A stretch of DNA of 64,000 bases, from positions 5,055,032 through 5,119,031 of the forward strand of contig NC_037649.1 in NCBI RefSeq assembly GCF_003254395.2. The letters run 5' to 3'. The translations under genes were made by a program, and so were the position numbers. The stretch's first letter is position 1. Each line of letters begins with the position of its first letter. The notes beneath the pieces were generated by a model. The model made no database searches and was not told the DNA's origin. It saw only the letters and a program-made list of their open reading frames with translations. This DNA comes from Apis mellifera. Its lineage: Eukaryota > Arthropoda > Insecta > Hymenoptera > Apidae. Shown here in pieces: positions 39,101 to 51,192 of the stretch.

Positions 39101-40267
39101 TTACGATTGTAGAATCTTCCACCTAAAAAGTAAAACTCTATTTACATAAACATGTTGTTGAGAACATAGTAAGTTGATACGATCAGTTTATGCATGTAAC
39201 GGAACTCGATACTCGATTATTTCTCATGCTAAACATTTTCAAATAATTTCTTTATCAGACTGTTCTTATTCACTTTTCTAAATTATAAATTTAACAAAAC
39301 TGCTTTCCACACTCTTATCACACAATCTTTGAATCTTTCACAAATAAACATATGATTCCTTATTAGATCCAATTATTTATTCGCAAGATTTCGTTCGCAT
39401 AAATGGACTTCCTGTAATAAATAAACTCGAATAACAACACCGAATACTGGACTGTGACTCCTCTCATCTCGAATCGAGATGGACATCATAAGAGGGAGCA
39501 ATGCAGCTGCATTGTAAGACCGCAATGAATCATAGAGAATCGACCAATCGATTCGCACACTTCTGTCTAATTTCATGGTTTGTCGTGGGGGAGAGCAGAA
39601 TTCGACGAGCAGACGAAGGAAGGAAAAGGGCAATAGACGATGAAAATCCTGCGGGACCATTCGTCTATGGCCATTGTCTGCTCTATTCGACCCCATCATT
39701 GCTTGCACACGTACATATATATATACGGGCCGTAACTACCGAGAAGGGAAACTGCGAGGGTGGCACAGTTCTCGAGAAGGGTGAACCCTCTCCCTTCCCC
39801 CCTTAGTGGCAATAAACACTTAACCGCACGACCGTATTTTAGAGAACGAATCCTAAGATTCTATCTTTGCGCGATCGTCATTTTCATAATGGAGAATGTA
39901 TTCTAAAACGTTAACGACAATTTGTGAAAGCCGCGTTTTGGGTGGTCCGTATGTTACGGATGGAAGAAATATAATGAAAGGGGGATGCCGAGCTGTGAAT
40001 GGAAGTATTCAAGAATAGAATTAAAGAGGAATCTTAGCGCAGATGGTCTGATTTTCAGAGTGGTATAAATAGTTTAGAAGTTGAAGAAAAATTGTTCAAA
40101 TACTTGCAATAAAATTTTCTATAATTGTAAGAAGAATCTAGACATATATATAGAATTGAAATTATAAATAAAACGTAAGATGGAAAATATTTTGCTAGAT
40201 AAAATAAGAAGAAAATGGATTGTATTATAGAGATGTTATATTAGAGATTATTTATTACTGACTTTTT

Positions 40268-40516
40268 AAAATTTAGAATAATTTTATTTATTACTTCAGA
40301 AATATTGAAATATTGAAATTGATATAACATGACCTCCAAAAGATATTAAATTCTTCAATCCAATAGAAATTCCTTTATGTTTATTCTTGTTTCTTCAGGA
40401 TTTACATTTACATTAAGTCATTGTTACTTAATCACTAATAATTCAAAATTTAGAAAATCATATTTATCGTTAACAATTTTTTTAAGAGTTTATTTTACAA
40501 TCCTTCAAACTTACTC
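40268..40516 (+). pseudogene. NUMT: nuclear fragment of mitochondrial cox3, abutting the ko exon 2 acceptor
   Basis: The + strand reads as insect cox3. It has a FITSE-like piece at about 40285-40303, a W-P-P-K motif with TGA for tryptophan at 40330-40341, then IKFFNPMEIPL to about 40376. After a small deletion that shifts frame it continues as FILVSSGFTFTLSHCYLI from 40380 and YLSLTIFLRVYFTILQTY ending near 40514. The segment between the first two pieces is deleted. Recognisable cox3 sequence stops about 20 bases before the AG of exon 2. The last part happens to be open under the nuclear code, and its frame equals that of exon 2. Confidence 0.9.
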
Positions 40517-40535
40517 GAGTTTTACCTCGTTTCAG

Positions 40536-40731
40536 AGTTTCTTGGAGGCGAACTCGAAATGCTGGTGGAACGCAGCCCTGGTGGACGCAACCCGGCAACT
40601 CAGGTACAAGGGCCACGTGTCACCCGGCGTGCTGATGGTCGGCGGACCACCCTGTGCCCTCGAGGTCTTGAGGGCAGCCTGGGCTAGGAATGTCCTACGA
40701 CCGCCTGCCGATCACGCGATAACTTGCCTCG
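40536..40731 (+). CDS. ko: Storkhead-box protein (STOX/knockout), coding exon 2, residues 68-132 plus first base of codon 133
   Basis: This exon continues exon 1 in phase 0 after the acceptor CGTTTCAG (AG at 40534-40535) and ends at a strong donor (CTCG|GTAAGT, GT at 40732-40733), leaving one base for a phase-1 join. It encodes SFLEANSKCWWNAALVDA, then GVLMVGGPP, then LRAAWARNVLRPP and ITCL. Each block lines up with the N-terminal STOX1 region, which has the pattern F..AN..C.WNA.L..A, G.L.RGVLLV..PP, VLR.AW.R..LRPP. The family next has a G/D followed by VFPVQ and the winged-helix domain; the unfinished codon beginning with G fits this. No later ko exon was found in the remaining 23 kb, so the protein is incomplete here. 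A mitochondrial cox3 insertion lies immediately upstream in intron 1. This is the most diagnostic coding segment of the window. Confidence 0.92.
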
Positions 40732-43700
40732 GTAAGTACTCTTCATCTCCCCCTTTTCCTACCACCATCATTCTGAAACGAAGTTTCTCGCTCTCTGGAA
40801 CAAACGATCAATCATCACGATCGAATATCACTCGCGTGTATCTCGAATAATGGAATAATGAAACTGGGATCGTCGATTGTAATCGTAGAAGTTCGACAGA
40901 CGCGTGCAATAATTGTTGCACCGCGTGTCGTTAAGGGATGATAATGCAAATTGAACGTGGCGTTAAGCTCTGCCTAGCACGCCTCTGTACCTAGGTTTAA
41001 ATCGAGGAGGGCAGCGTATCTCACAGGCTTTATCTTTACGCAACCGCTGGTTCCCTCCATTATCTCGCCTTCCTTCATTCGAGTTTCCAAACGAGTCGAG
41101 CCCCTCTCCCCACCCCCGTTTCCTTGCCTCTGAACGGCGCTACCACGTGCTACCTAAGCATTGTTACCTGTCGTCGTTCCACACGTGTCGACGCTAAACA
41201 CCTCCCCGCACGGAAACTCGTTTCCACGGCGAGGGGAAGAGGAGGAGGAGGAGGAGAGAGAATATGCGGAGAACTGCACGGGCGCAGATACCGACGACTT
41301 GTATTACGTCGGTCGAACACCTTTTCGTACCGGCGTGTTATATATTATATATATATATCGATTCGTTTCTTTTCTTTTTTCTCTCCTCCTTTTTTCCCTC
41401 CTCCCTCTTTTCGTTCCACGCCGCCACCACCATTTTCGCGCATCCAGCTCCCCCCTCCCGTCTATTATACACACACCTACGCGCATACCAAACGTATGCT
41501 AATGCGTGCAAGTCGGAATACGCGCATTGGCGTAACGGCGCAATTAATAAAGACACAACGAGAGATCACCTGGATCGTTCAATTCCTCTCCATCCTTTCG
41601 GATAGGATTTCAACGATTGCCACCGATTTGTACCTTTCCAGCACCACCTACGATCATCGATGATGATAATAATAATATAATCCAAAGTTTCGCGCGCAGA
41701 ATCCCTAGAATTCGAATGGAAATGTCGGCCTCGAAGAAATCGTAAAACCGACTGCGATTTCCCAGGCTGCATATTATTATACGACGGTATTATCGCAGAA
41801 AATATGCTTTCGCCGCATTTCGATCCGTGAAATCCAAGCCTGTCGTAACTGTAACGAGACGAACACACTTTATCAGCGATTCAGAGATTCTGCAAGGCTG
41901 GCTGCTGGCTGGTTGGAGCCCGCGCCTATGCGCTGGTTCAGCTCGGTGTCTTCTCGTGGCGAAGAAGAAAAAAAAGGGAAAAGAAAAGGAGAGGGGAAAA
42001 AAGTCAACGATAGCCTGCTATGTTCTACATCGTTTATCCGGCTGGATTATATAGAGCATCATCCGCGTGGTACGCGGCCGCTTTCCTTATACGCTCTCGC
42101 TTTTCTTCTTCCTTTATTCTGGCCTCCCCCCCTCCCTACTCTACTCTCTCCCTTGCCTTCCTCGTTTCCCCGGTTTTTTCCTCCTTTCTTTCCCGCAGGC
42201 CAGCTTCTATACGAGTTTAGACGCTTGTACGCACCTACACACGGCTATCTCGCTATATCGGGCTTATGCTAATGTATATGCATTCCAACATGCTCGGACA
42301 CGGGCATATAATTAATGATACCTTGTTCCCGCGATTAATTTTTTTTCTCCCCCTCCCTCCCCTTCTCTTTTTGTCCAGGAAAAGGATTCAGAAAATTATT
42401 CGCGACATTGTGCGTCGGCGGCCTTTTGTGTCCTTCCTTCCCGACGAATATTATCTATCGAGTGTATCGACGAGTGTTCTAACGTGAACGCTATTTCGCG
42501 ATCGATTTGATTATATTAAGTTGTTTTTGATAAGCGCTGAGTTATTTATCGCTTGCGATTTCGGTGGTCGGTGGTCATAAGAGAGAGGATAATTCTGGGA
42601 TAATTCTCGTTTTCCTTGGCTTTCTAAAAAAAAAGTATATTCTATCTATTATCTATTTAATAAAATTAATAAGTTAGAAGTAGCGTTTAAACAGCCTTCG
42701 AAAGGAATCAATTCTTCAATTGATATAATTCTTTTAGGATAATGGAAGTTTTTGAAAGACGCTAAAACAATCTATATATAAATAAAATTGATCGAAGAGA
42801 GAACCTAATTGAAATCGAAATTAATCATTCTTTTTTCATATGAATTTCGATATTTTCGTTTCGAGAATATTTTTAAAGAATTATTCTACTCGCGAATCTC
42901 TAAATGGAGAAATTTATCAGAAAAGGTAAATCTGGTAAAGGGGGCCATCGGGCAACGCTGTTTTATCGCGGATAGTTAAAGAAACTGCGACGATAATGCA
43001 AATGAATTGTAGCGTGAAGTCTCCGCCTTATTCTCCGAGAAGATTCGTGCCAACGGCAGCATGAGTGCTTAAATTACGCGGAGTTACTTTATCTCGCGTG
43101 CCTTATCTTTACGCGGCTACGGTTCTCGCTTTATCGATACCAGTTTACCCAGAGCACTGGATAGATGAACCTGCCTTTGCAACAGCGACACAATATATTA
43201 ACAATCTGCTCAGAAACGGAGGAAATTGCTTTCTGATATTTCTATCCATCCATGGTTAATGGTTAATGGAGATGAAAAAAGGCTTCTTCTTCCGTTTTTA
43301 AATTTTTTACGATTTCAACGATTAAATTCGAAGATCTATCCAAAAGTATGCCATAACAATATCTATCAACATAAAAGATAAAATTTTAATATTTTGTCTT
43401 AACTATATATAAAATATTTCAATATATCGCCTATATCAAGTGATTGAAAAGCAGTGCTGCCATCTAGCAACGATAATCTCGTATATTTAGTGAAACATTT
43501 CGTGAAAGTTATACGAATACGAGTTATTTTCGTTTTAGAAATCACAATCATTAATCAATCAATGAGAAAAGCAACAATATCGATCTCTTGTGATCGTCGA
43601 CAGATCCTTGATTCGAATCACTCTTTCATCTATCATTTCCTTGGCCTAATCGTTTCCTCTAAATCGTTTGCATTTATTCAAAATCAAAACATTCCATGTC

Positions 43701-43822
43701 TCGACGAATAGCACATTATAATTTTTTCCCCTCTCTTCTCCCTCTGTCTGCATTCTTTTTATCCTCTTTTTGCCAATTTTTTACACTTCGTATCTATACA
43801 CACGCCTACGCGTTACTATCCC

Positions 43823-43857
43823 AGAGCATGCCATGCTCTTATGCTAATGCATAAGAG
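43823..43857. repeat. Two overlapping perfect inverted repeats (hairpin pair)
   Basis: AGAGCAT (43823-43829) pairs with ATGCTCT (43833-43839) across a 3-base loop. CTCTTATGC (43836-43844) pairs with GCATAAGAG (43849-43857) across TAAT. The two hairpins share four bases, so they exclude one another. The second one centres on an ATGCTAATG motif that recurs nearby in intron 2. Confidence 0.85.
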
Positions 43858-46800
43858 CGCATATACAATGGCGTAGGATCTTAATATCATCCCTATATCG
43901 TGTGATTATCCCTTATTTTTAGGGAAAATTATGTTATCTGCTTCCTTATTCCGTCCACGTTTCTCGTGAATTTAAATTTCTCCGAATTCTTTGCTCGAAA
44001 ACTATGAGGATTCTTCGTTTGGAGGGCCGCCAACGGCGCAATCGAGCAAATCTTTCGGACGATCAAACGCGTATCTGGAGGGCACTGGTCGCTCATGCGA
44101 GAAATTCAAAAGGGTTTCAAGCTCGAGGGGAGATACGGTAACTCACTAAACGGTATTTGAACGATATTTTGGAAGGAAATTCACGCTAACTAGAAAATGC
44201 AAAGAATAATGGATGTGTATGTATTTATGTAGTTCATTTTCCAAGGAAAATATAAGAGAGAGTGAAGTCAATTTTTAAAGTTTTAGAATATTAAATTATT
44301 TAAAAAATTACAAAGTTATTTATTAATTTCAGATTCTTTTGTTCAATTATTAAGAAAACACTTTTTGACAAAATTATTGATAATTTTTATTCAGAAAAAT
44401 GGATATTCTTCAATTCCAATCTAACGTAATCATCCTTTCTAAAATAACATCCCTCTAACCTTCCAAAAACTCGAATCCAATATTTATTATTGCAAAGAAC
44501 ATTACATTTCCATTGAAACACTTTCAGCCACATTCCAAGGAAGAGGAGAGCCAAAGAGGATTTCATTCAAATAGGTTCACCCAAATAATCCTCTGCTCGA
44601 AACGGAATCGCGCATTATGTTAATGTTCCGATAAATTCCCGATTTCTCCACCGCAGTTTCACGCCACCGACGTAATTGGTCCGTCGTCCGCGGACAGCTT
44701 ATCCGATCTCTCTATTTCCCTTCTTTCGCGTCGCGGCGAGATCCGTAAACAACGGCCGGTAGTCGGCATACCATCGCTCGATGACTCGACTATCGACTTC
44801 GCGGAGAGCTTCCTGAAAGACACGCATTAAGGACACGCATTACGTTCCCTCGCATGCTAACTACTACTACTGCCTCCTCCCAGCTCTCCCCTCGCGACGA
44901 TAAAACGAGATCCGCAATTTGCGGATGTCGAATGGAGCCGGGTTCCATGCTCGTTACAGAAATTGCGCTTTATAGGAATACGTACACTTGTTGTTGCTAC
45001 TCTCCTCGGATTTATCTCGGCCGGGTATCTTTCTCTTCGGGTGAGCATAGCGTTATGGGGGGATGATTCATCGGATTGTTTGTGCGGGGAAGATTAACGG
45101 AGAACAGTTTTTCCTTCGTCGTAATTTCATGGGTTTAATTGAGTGATATATTGAGTATAAAATAATTGTAAAATTTGTGCTTGAAATTGGGAACTTTTGA
45201 TGAATGGAATATTGGATAAAATTGCAATTGTCGAGTAGATTTTGATCAAAATATTGGTTAATTAAAATAAGTACAAGCACAAATCGTGACAATTAATCAA
45301 TTTTTAATGCAAATGCAATTTTGATGCTATAATCTGGCCAGATTGGCAAAGATCTATCGATGTTTCCACAGATTATATTTTCTATCCAAAATAGAAAATT
45401 TCTTTTTAAAGAAATTGTTGCGTATATTGTCGTCCCAACGTTAACATTTCTCAAGCACACGTTAAATTGAGCACTTTGAGATGTATATATTGTGCTTGGT
45501 ATTCGCGCGAAATTTGCATCTCTGCAAGAAGAATTCACTCGCCGAGCTGTGAGCCCATCGATTCCGTTCGTTCACCCAGACGTGCAATCAACCTAGCAAG
45601 GCTAACTTCTTTCCTGACCAGTAACTTTACAAGTTTCGTTGCCTCTGCAAAGCCCGTTCAATCATAAAAGAGTCAACATTGTCCGCTCGATCATTGCGGG
45701 GCGCTCGTACCAATAACCGATCGATAAATATCCCTATATATCGGTTGGCCAGAATCGCAAACCTGTTCTGTCGAATGAGGCAATTGTAGCTCATATTCTA
45801 TTTCAATCCTCTTATCGTTTATTAGCTGTGAAAATTGGTCAAACCTAGGGATTTTTATATAGTGATATTATTTCATACTTGTTTAAAATATTATTAAAAA
45901 AAATTGATAATTTAAAATAGCATTTCAAATGTTATTTTTATAAATGCATTTTACTTATATTTATTTTCTAAATACCAGTCTGAATATATAAATTAGTATG
46001 TAACTTTCTTGTTTCAATTTCATTTGTGCAAACTCTTGTAATGCTATTTTCCCTCTTTCTTATATCTTTCACAATCGCACCCCTGAAATCGACACGGTGG
46101 ACGTAACAAGGAGTGGCGATAAATCAGGCTGGCTACTGAATGGCACCGCATTCCGGGACAATTGATTAAGCCGCCACTATTGGATAAACGTAAGCGACAA
46201 GCGGTTCGTTTCTATGCATAATTTTCTACCGCACGATATATCGTGTCGTTCAGGTGGCCTACTGATAATCCGACTTTGAAACGACGTATTAAAAGGAACG
46301 TGGACTGGTAAAGGTCGGCCTCTAACAACTATTATTCATTGATAAGGTGTGGAAAGATTGCCACTTGATTTACGGGGACGTTTCACTTCGTTGAGCTACT
46401 TCGATCGCTAATTAGAACATCTACATTTAATCGAGCGTGGTACAGATTTCATTTTTTTTATGTAATACTTTACGCAACCTGTAATGTCTCGACGAAGATT
46501 CTTGGAGAATGCGATTCTCATTATCAACTTCTTGCTTAATAAATATATATGATATTATTTAGAAACAGGAACAGTGTTTTCTTCTTAATGTAAATATTTG
46601 TAAGTGGAATAATATTATCAATTGGATATATTAGAAATCTAAGCAATATTTTTTAAATCTTCTTCCAGATGATCTGTTTTATTTTATATGCTGATTGCAT
46701 ATTTCTCGACTTTAAGTTAATTAATATCTCGAAATTCCTTTAAACAATTTTTATACCTTTGCATTATTTAAAATTATCTTATTTAATATATATAAACTAT

Positions 46801-47100
46801 ATATATTTTTTACTTTCGTATATTCAATTATATCTCGAAAAAAAAGATAGTTAACGGTAGATGTATGACCGAGATCGTCGACTCGTGAAAGTTGTAATTT
46901 AAATAAATCATCGTCCCGTTTCAACAGAGAGACACATAACTACAAAAAGTCCCGATAACGCTAATATCTAAAGCTTCAAGATTCAAAACCACGAGAGAAC
47001 CGATCCGTGAATCGAAATTAACCAATTATCTTATACATCTCTCCCTCGATTCCTCTATCCGTTGTTATTTCGATATCGGAACGATCAATTATTTGGTCGG

Positions 47101-47240
47101 ACGCAATGACCGATTTCATACTCGTTTTCGTTTCGCGCGCGTCCACCGCGCATCATCCACCGCGCATATATGCGCGCGCACGCGACAATGAAACACGGCG
47201 CGACAGACGCACTTGTACTTTCACGCGTGGCGATCCGGTC
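47101..47240. other. CpG-rich patch with a 16-bp palindrome in intron 2
   Basis: CpG-dense, alternating GCGC sequence containing the perfect palindrome CGCGCATATATGCGCG at 47161-47176, preceded by two copies of CCACCGCGCAT. No gene was recognised. It may be regulatory or Z-DNA-prone; both ideas are inference. Confidence 0.5.
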
Positions 47241-49801
47241 CCCTCCTGCTTCCGTAATCCACCGAGGAAAACGGTCTAATTCCCCATAAATTTATCCCAG
47301 CTTGGCCGGCATTAGCATACACGACGCCTGTTGGACACCTGGAAAGAAGGTTATCGCGCGGCCAACAATGAGCACGACTTGGAAAGTGGTTTATGAGTTG
47401 TTCGCAACGATATCCCGCAGATTGCTCGCAGGATCGTCTAAACGATTCGCTTTGCTTCACCACACGCCAGAATTGGCGCATTCCTCCTCGAGATATATAT
47501 ATATCGATGTATGCCTGCATTACGCCAATAGATGATACTCGATACTCTCGAGACGCATGGATCGTCCAATGTGAATTCCAGATGCTAATGCGGACAAGTT
47601 AATAACTTTGACGGATAAGAGGACTCGTTGAGGATAATTCATATAATGTAATCAGAAAGAAATTTTAAGCATGTATAAATATGTTAATTATTTTTTGTGT
47701 ATTTAAAAAATAAAATACCAGGAGGAGTGATAGGAATGATTCTCTAAATGAACTATATAGTTAAAGTATAAGAAGAATTATTTTCTAAAATTAACTAAAA
47801 ACTGTAACAACAATTCTCAATTTTAAAAGTGATGGAGGAAAGGCGTAATTCTTTGTCAATGTACCTGTTGAACACGTAATGCATAGCATACACGCAATCA
47901 ACCAAAATTTAGATCCGATCCGAAAATGTATCGCGTTCCTGTGTTGAAGCTTAGCAAGCCTATTAATTGATTACATCTTGAAACCAGCTCGAAGAAATAA
48001 ATAAATCATCTCGAAAACATCTCGCGTGCAACGTGGTTATGTTTGATGCATGCTCCGTAGCATATTGCACGCACCATACACTCTCATCCAAAAGTATATA
48101 TCCTCCTTTCAATAAAATGAACGACAGAATACAAATTAATCTTTGTGTAAAGTATACAAGTACAATTAAATAATATTATTCAAATCCTTTTCGATATTTC
48201 ATAAATTTCTTAAACAACTATTTCAATTAAAGTTATACGAAATATCAAAATATATTTCCCTTATATAAAACTTAATTAAAATATCCGTATACTTGTGAAC
48301 GAGAGTGTACGAGTCAAATATGAACTTGCGTTTGCCAAACGTTTGAATGAACGCGGTTTTACAATGCACCGACTCGAGGCCGTGGATCACTCTCGATCAG
48401 CGTGTATCAAATCGTTTCTAGCCGCGTATTTATTTGTCCTGCCACTCTCGAAGCCCCGTGGGACGCTCATGTAAATTGCCATTAGTACACGAGCAACGTA
48501 CTTGCTTACCCATAAGACTTGAAGCTCGTTCCTATCTGCGGAGCAAACAGAGATTGGAAACAGGTCCCACGGTTCCCCTCTGTTTGATTCTTCCGCCGGC
48601 ACCGGCTTACACGAATAAAATAACAGAGAGAGAGAGCACAAGTAGCTATCTATTTGCCGCGGTGTAAAATGTTTATGGGCCCATCAGGCTGGCCCATGGC
48701 ACTCTTTTCGAGTGACAACTTCCTGTCGAGTGGCAGCTGCTTTCTCACCATCTTATAACAGTGACAATTGAACTGATGACTGGTGGGATGGAAACGGGCA
48801 TACAACAACAACCGTCTTACACCTAAGTCTCCTCACGATCGTTCCTTTGTGTATAATAATTTCGGGGCAGAGCATTTTGTTTCTACTGAATTTCTATTAT
48901 TTGTCTTATCTCTGACTTCAATGTTTTATGCATTCACTTTTGGAAATATGGAATATATGATGAAGTAATTGTTCATATAAAGAATTTAAATTCTAACCTT
49001 TCCAATCTTGTGACTATAGATTAGAAACTAAAATCATATAATATGTATCCTATGTATATAAGAAAATAATGCTCAAATATATTTGAAAGCAATATTATAT
49101 TATCATGAACGATGCAGTTCATACTTTATGCAAATCTGATATAAAAATATTAAAACTTGAGCTTAATAATTAATAATTAAACGATTATCGAAAAACCAGT
49201 AGCAAGAGCATTTCGTCTGGCATAACCAGCCAGTATTAAATCAACATCTAGTTTACCAAGATGCTGAGAGGCTTGCACGATTTGTAAAGGGAGGCCGGGA
49301 CGGATAATTGCGTCGGCTAATAAATTAATCCTAGATCTCCTTAGGGCACGCCCACCAAAGACTTATAGCATCGTCTAATCGTCTAATAGATACCTTGCAT
49401 CGTTGCAATTGATCGGGTTTGGGTCAAGGTGTCGGTGTTCGTGGAAAAACTCATGCACTTGCCGGCTAATCGGCTCGATGTGTGAGAAAACTCGTACATT
49501 AATTGTAACAGTTTAATTGAACGTTGTTTAATTGAACGATCGTTACGCGCTTTCAATAAAACGGATTCCAAGAACCAGAGTTGCAAACAGGCTTGGCTGC
49601 ATTTTATTTGATACGTACAGCGAACGATTTGCAATTAATTATAATTATTTCGAATATTTTGTTACTTCTATCATGGGTATAAGATAAAAGAAGTAACTTT
49701 TATTTACGCGACAACTTGCCAGAGAGATTATTTTAATAAATTGACAGAAGAAATAAATTATCAAAACACTTTAGAAATGCGTTCATATTAAATCAATTGT
49801 A

Positions 49802-50918
49802 AATAAAATTGTAATTCGTCCAATTTATAAATACCCATCTAATTCAAGGAATAAGATGAACGAAAAAATTCGGCTTATCATATAAATAGATTATATATAT
49901 CAGAATTTAAGATTAAGATGAAATAAATATATTAATTAGATAATCATATCAATTATGTGATACAATAACAGAGAGTTTGAGAAAAATTAAAAAAGAAAAT
50001 TAATTATGTATATGAATAATTATAACCTCTTTATAAATTAACCACTGAGAAGAAAATTACGAAGGATCTTGAAGGATCAGTGTATCGTAAATATATCGCG
50101 ACGATTGTTATTTTAAAGATTACTTTTCGAATATTTTATTTCGATAATATCCAAGTCACGAATTCCCTTTTATTTTTCCACGGTTATCAGAATAATTTAC
50201 TCGATATAACTGCGCGCAATTCATTGAACGTAACTGCTAGTTCGACCAAGAAGCCGAGACTCGCAGCATACTTTATCGTCGAAAATTGTATTATTCTCTC
50301 GCGACGATTTATATTCCACAGACTCATCTCGCGGGATGAAAAAAAAGAAAAAACGATGAACATCAAAACCGTGTCGAGTTACACACGGTTCACAGCGAAG
50401 GGTGGACTTTTATTGGCACAATCTAATTAAAGGGCAGACTGAGTTTCTCACCCCGCAATTTGGATTAATAACAAATGTAAATCGACTTTCCCTCTCCCCC
50501 TCTCGTTCAGTCTAAACGCGTTCGTTCTTTCACACGTTGCGTACGATGATGACGCCAGTTGCGGCTCCAGCTTTATTTGATTATTCTCGATGAAGGGTAA
50601 TGCTTTCACCGCAATGGACGACGACTGGCATGACGGGGAACGAACTCTTTTATTTATTTTGCTCGTACGAATAGAAATAATGGATGTATCGAAGAATTAT
50701 GAGCCAAGTATTTGTATACAGGATATTAATATCGAGAATCGAAGATATAATCGAAGGAAATTTTATTGTACATTTAATTAACATATTTATTTCATCTTAA
50801 TCTTAAATTCTGATATATATAATCTATTTATATGATAAGCCGAATTTTTTCGTTCATCTTATCCTATTCCTTGAATTAGATGGGTATTTATAAATTGGAC
50901 GAATTACAATTTTTATTC
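49802..50918. repeat. Large inverted repeat, about 140-bp arms around about 830 bp; possible non-autonomous DNA element
   Basis: The left arm (about 49802-49942) and right arm (about 50771-50917) are near-perfect reverse complements. They include GTAATTCGTCCAATTTATAA, ACCCATCTAATTCAAGGAAT and TTCGGCTTATCATATAAATA. A five-base indel near the middle and a few substitutions are the only clear differences. The interior has short frames but nothing like a transposase. The structure could be a MITE or foldback element with long terminal inverted repeats, or a local inverted duplication. I could not identify a target-site duplication. Confidence 0.85.
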
Positions 50919-51156
50919 TTAAGTAAATTGTAATATCGATGATAAAATTACAATCAATAACTTTTTTTTAAAGATATTTCACTTCTCTCATAAATAAATT
51001 TCTGGTAAAACACAGTAATCAAGAAATAAATTAAACGCAAAATATTTCGATCTTTTAATAAAATCTTGCATTCTCTTCCCTTGAACGACAATCCTTAACG
51101 AACCTATACGAAGAACTGCGATATTTATTCGCCAGCAACGAGATTTTCTCATCGAA

Positions 51157-51159
<3 letters not shown>

Positions 51160-51191
<32 letters not shown>
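51160..51191. repeat. (TA)n microsatellite, about 32 bp
   Basis: Uninterrupted TA run in ko intron 2, just beyond the inverted-repeat element. Similar shorter runs lie at 3994-4013 and 10217-10239. Confidence 0.95.

Positions 51192-51192
<1 letters not shown>

Larger units (their letters stand above)
24790..40535 (+). other. ko: ko intron 1 (15.7 kb)
   Basis: The interval is bounded by GTGAGT and TTTCAG and joins two phase-0 exon ends. It is mostly AT-rich DNA with scattered CpG-rich islands and no recognisable protein domain. It holds a CpG-rich block at about 30310-30860 with a possible alternative first exon, a coding-like stretch at 28181-28429, microsatellites (27328-27351 GCC then CAG; 28979-29007 CA-rich; 33114-33134 GAA; A15 at 38117-38131) and a cox3 NUMT at its 3' end. 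The longest chance frame (34338-34973) has low-complexity composition and no recognised homology. Confidence 0.8.

Noticed and set aside
41124..41663. 179-codon frame on the + strand downstream of exon 2
   Set aside because: It is driven by CT-rich and GGA-repeat low-complexity sequence, with three overlapping frames of similar length, and has no family motif.
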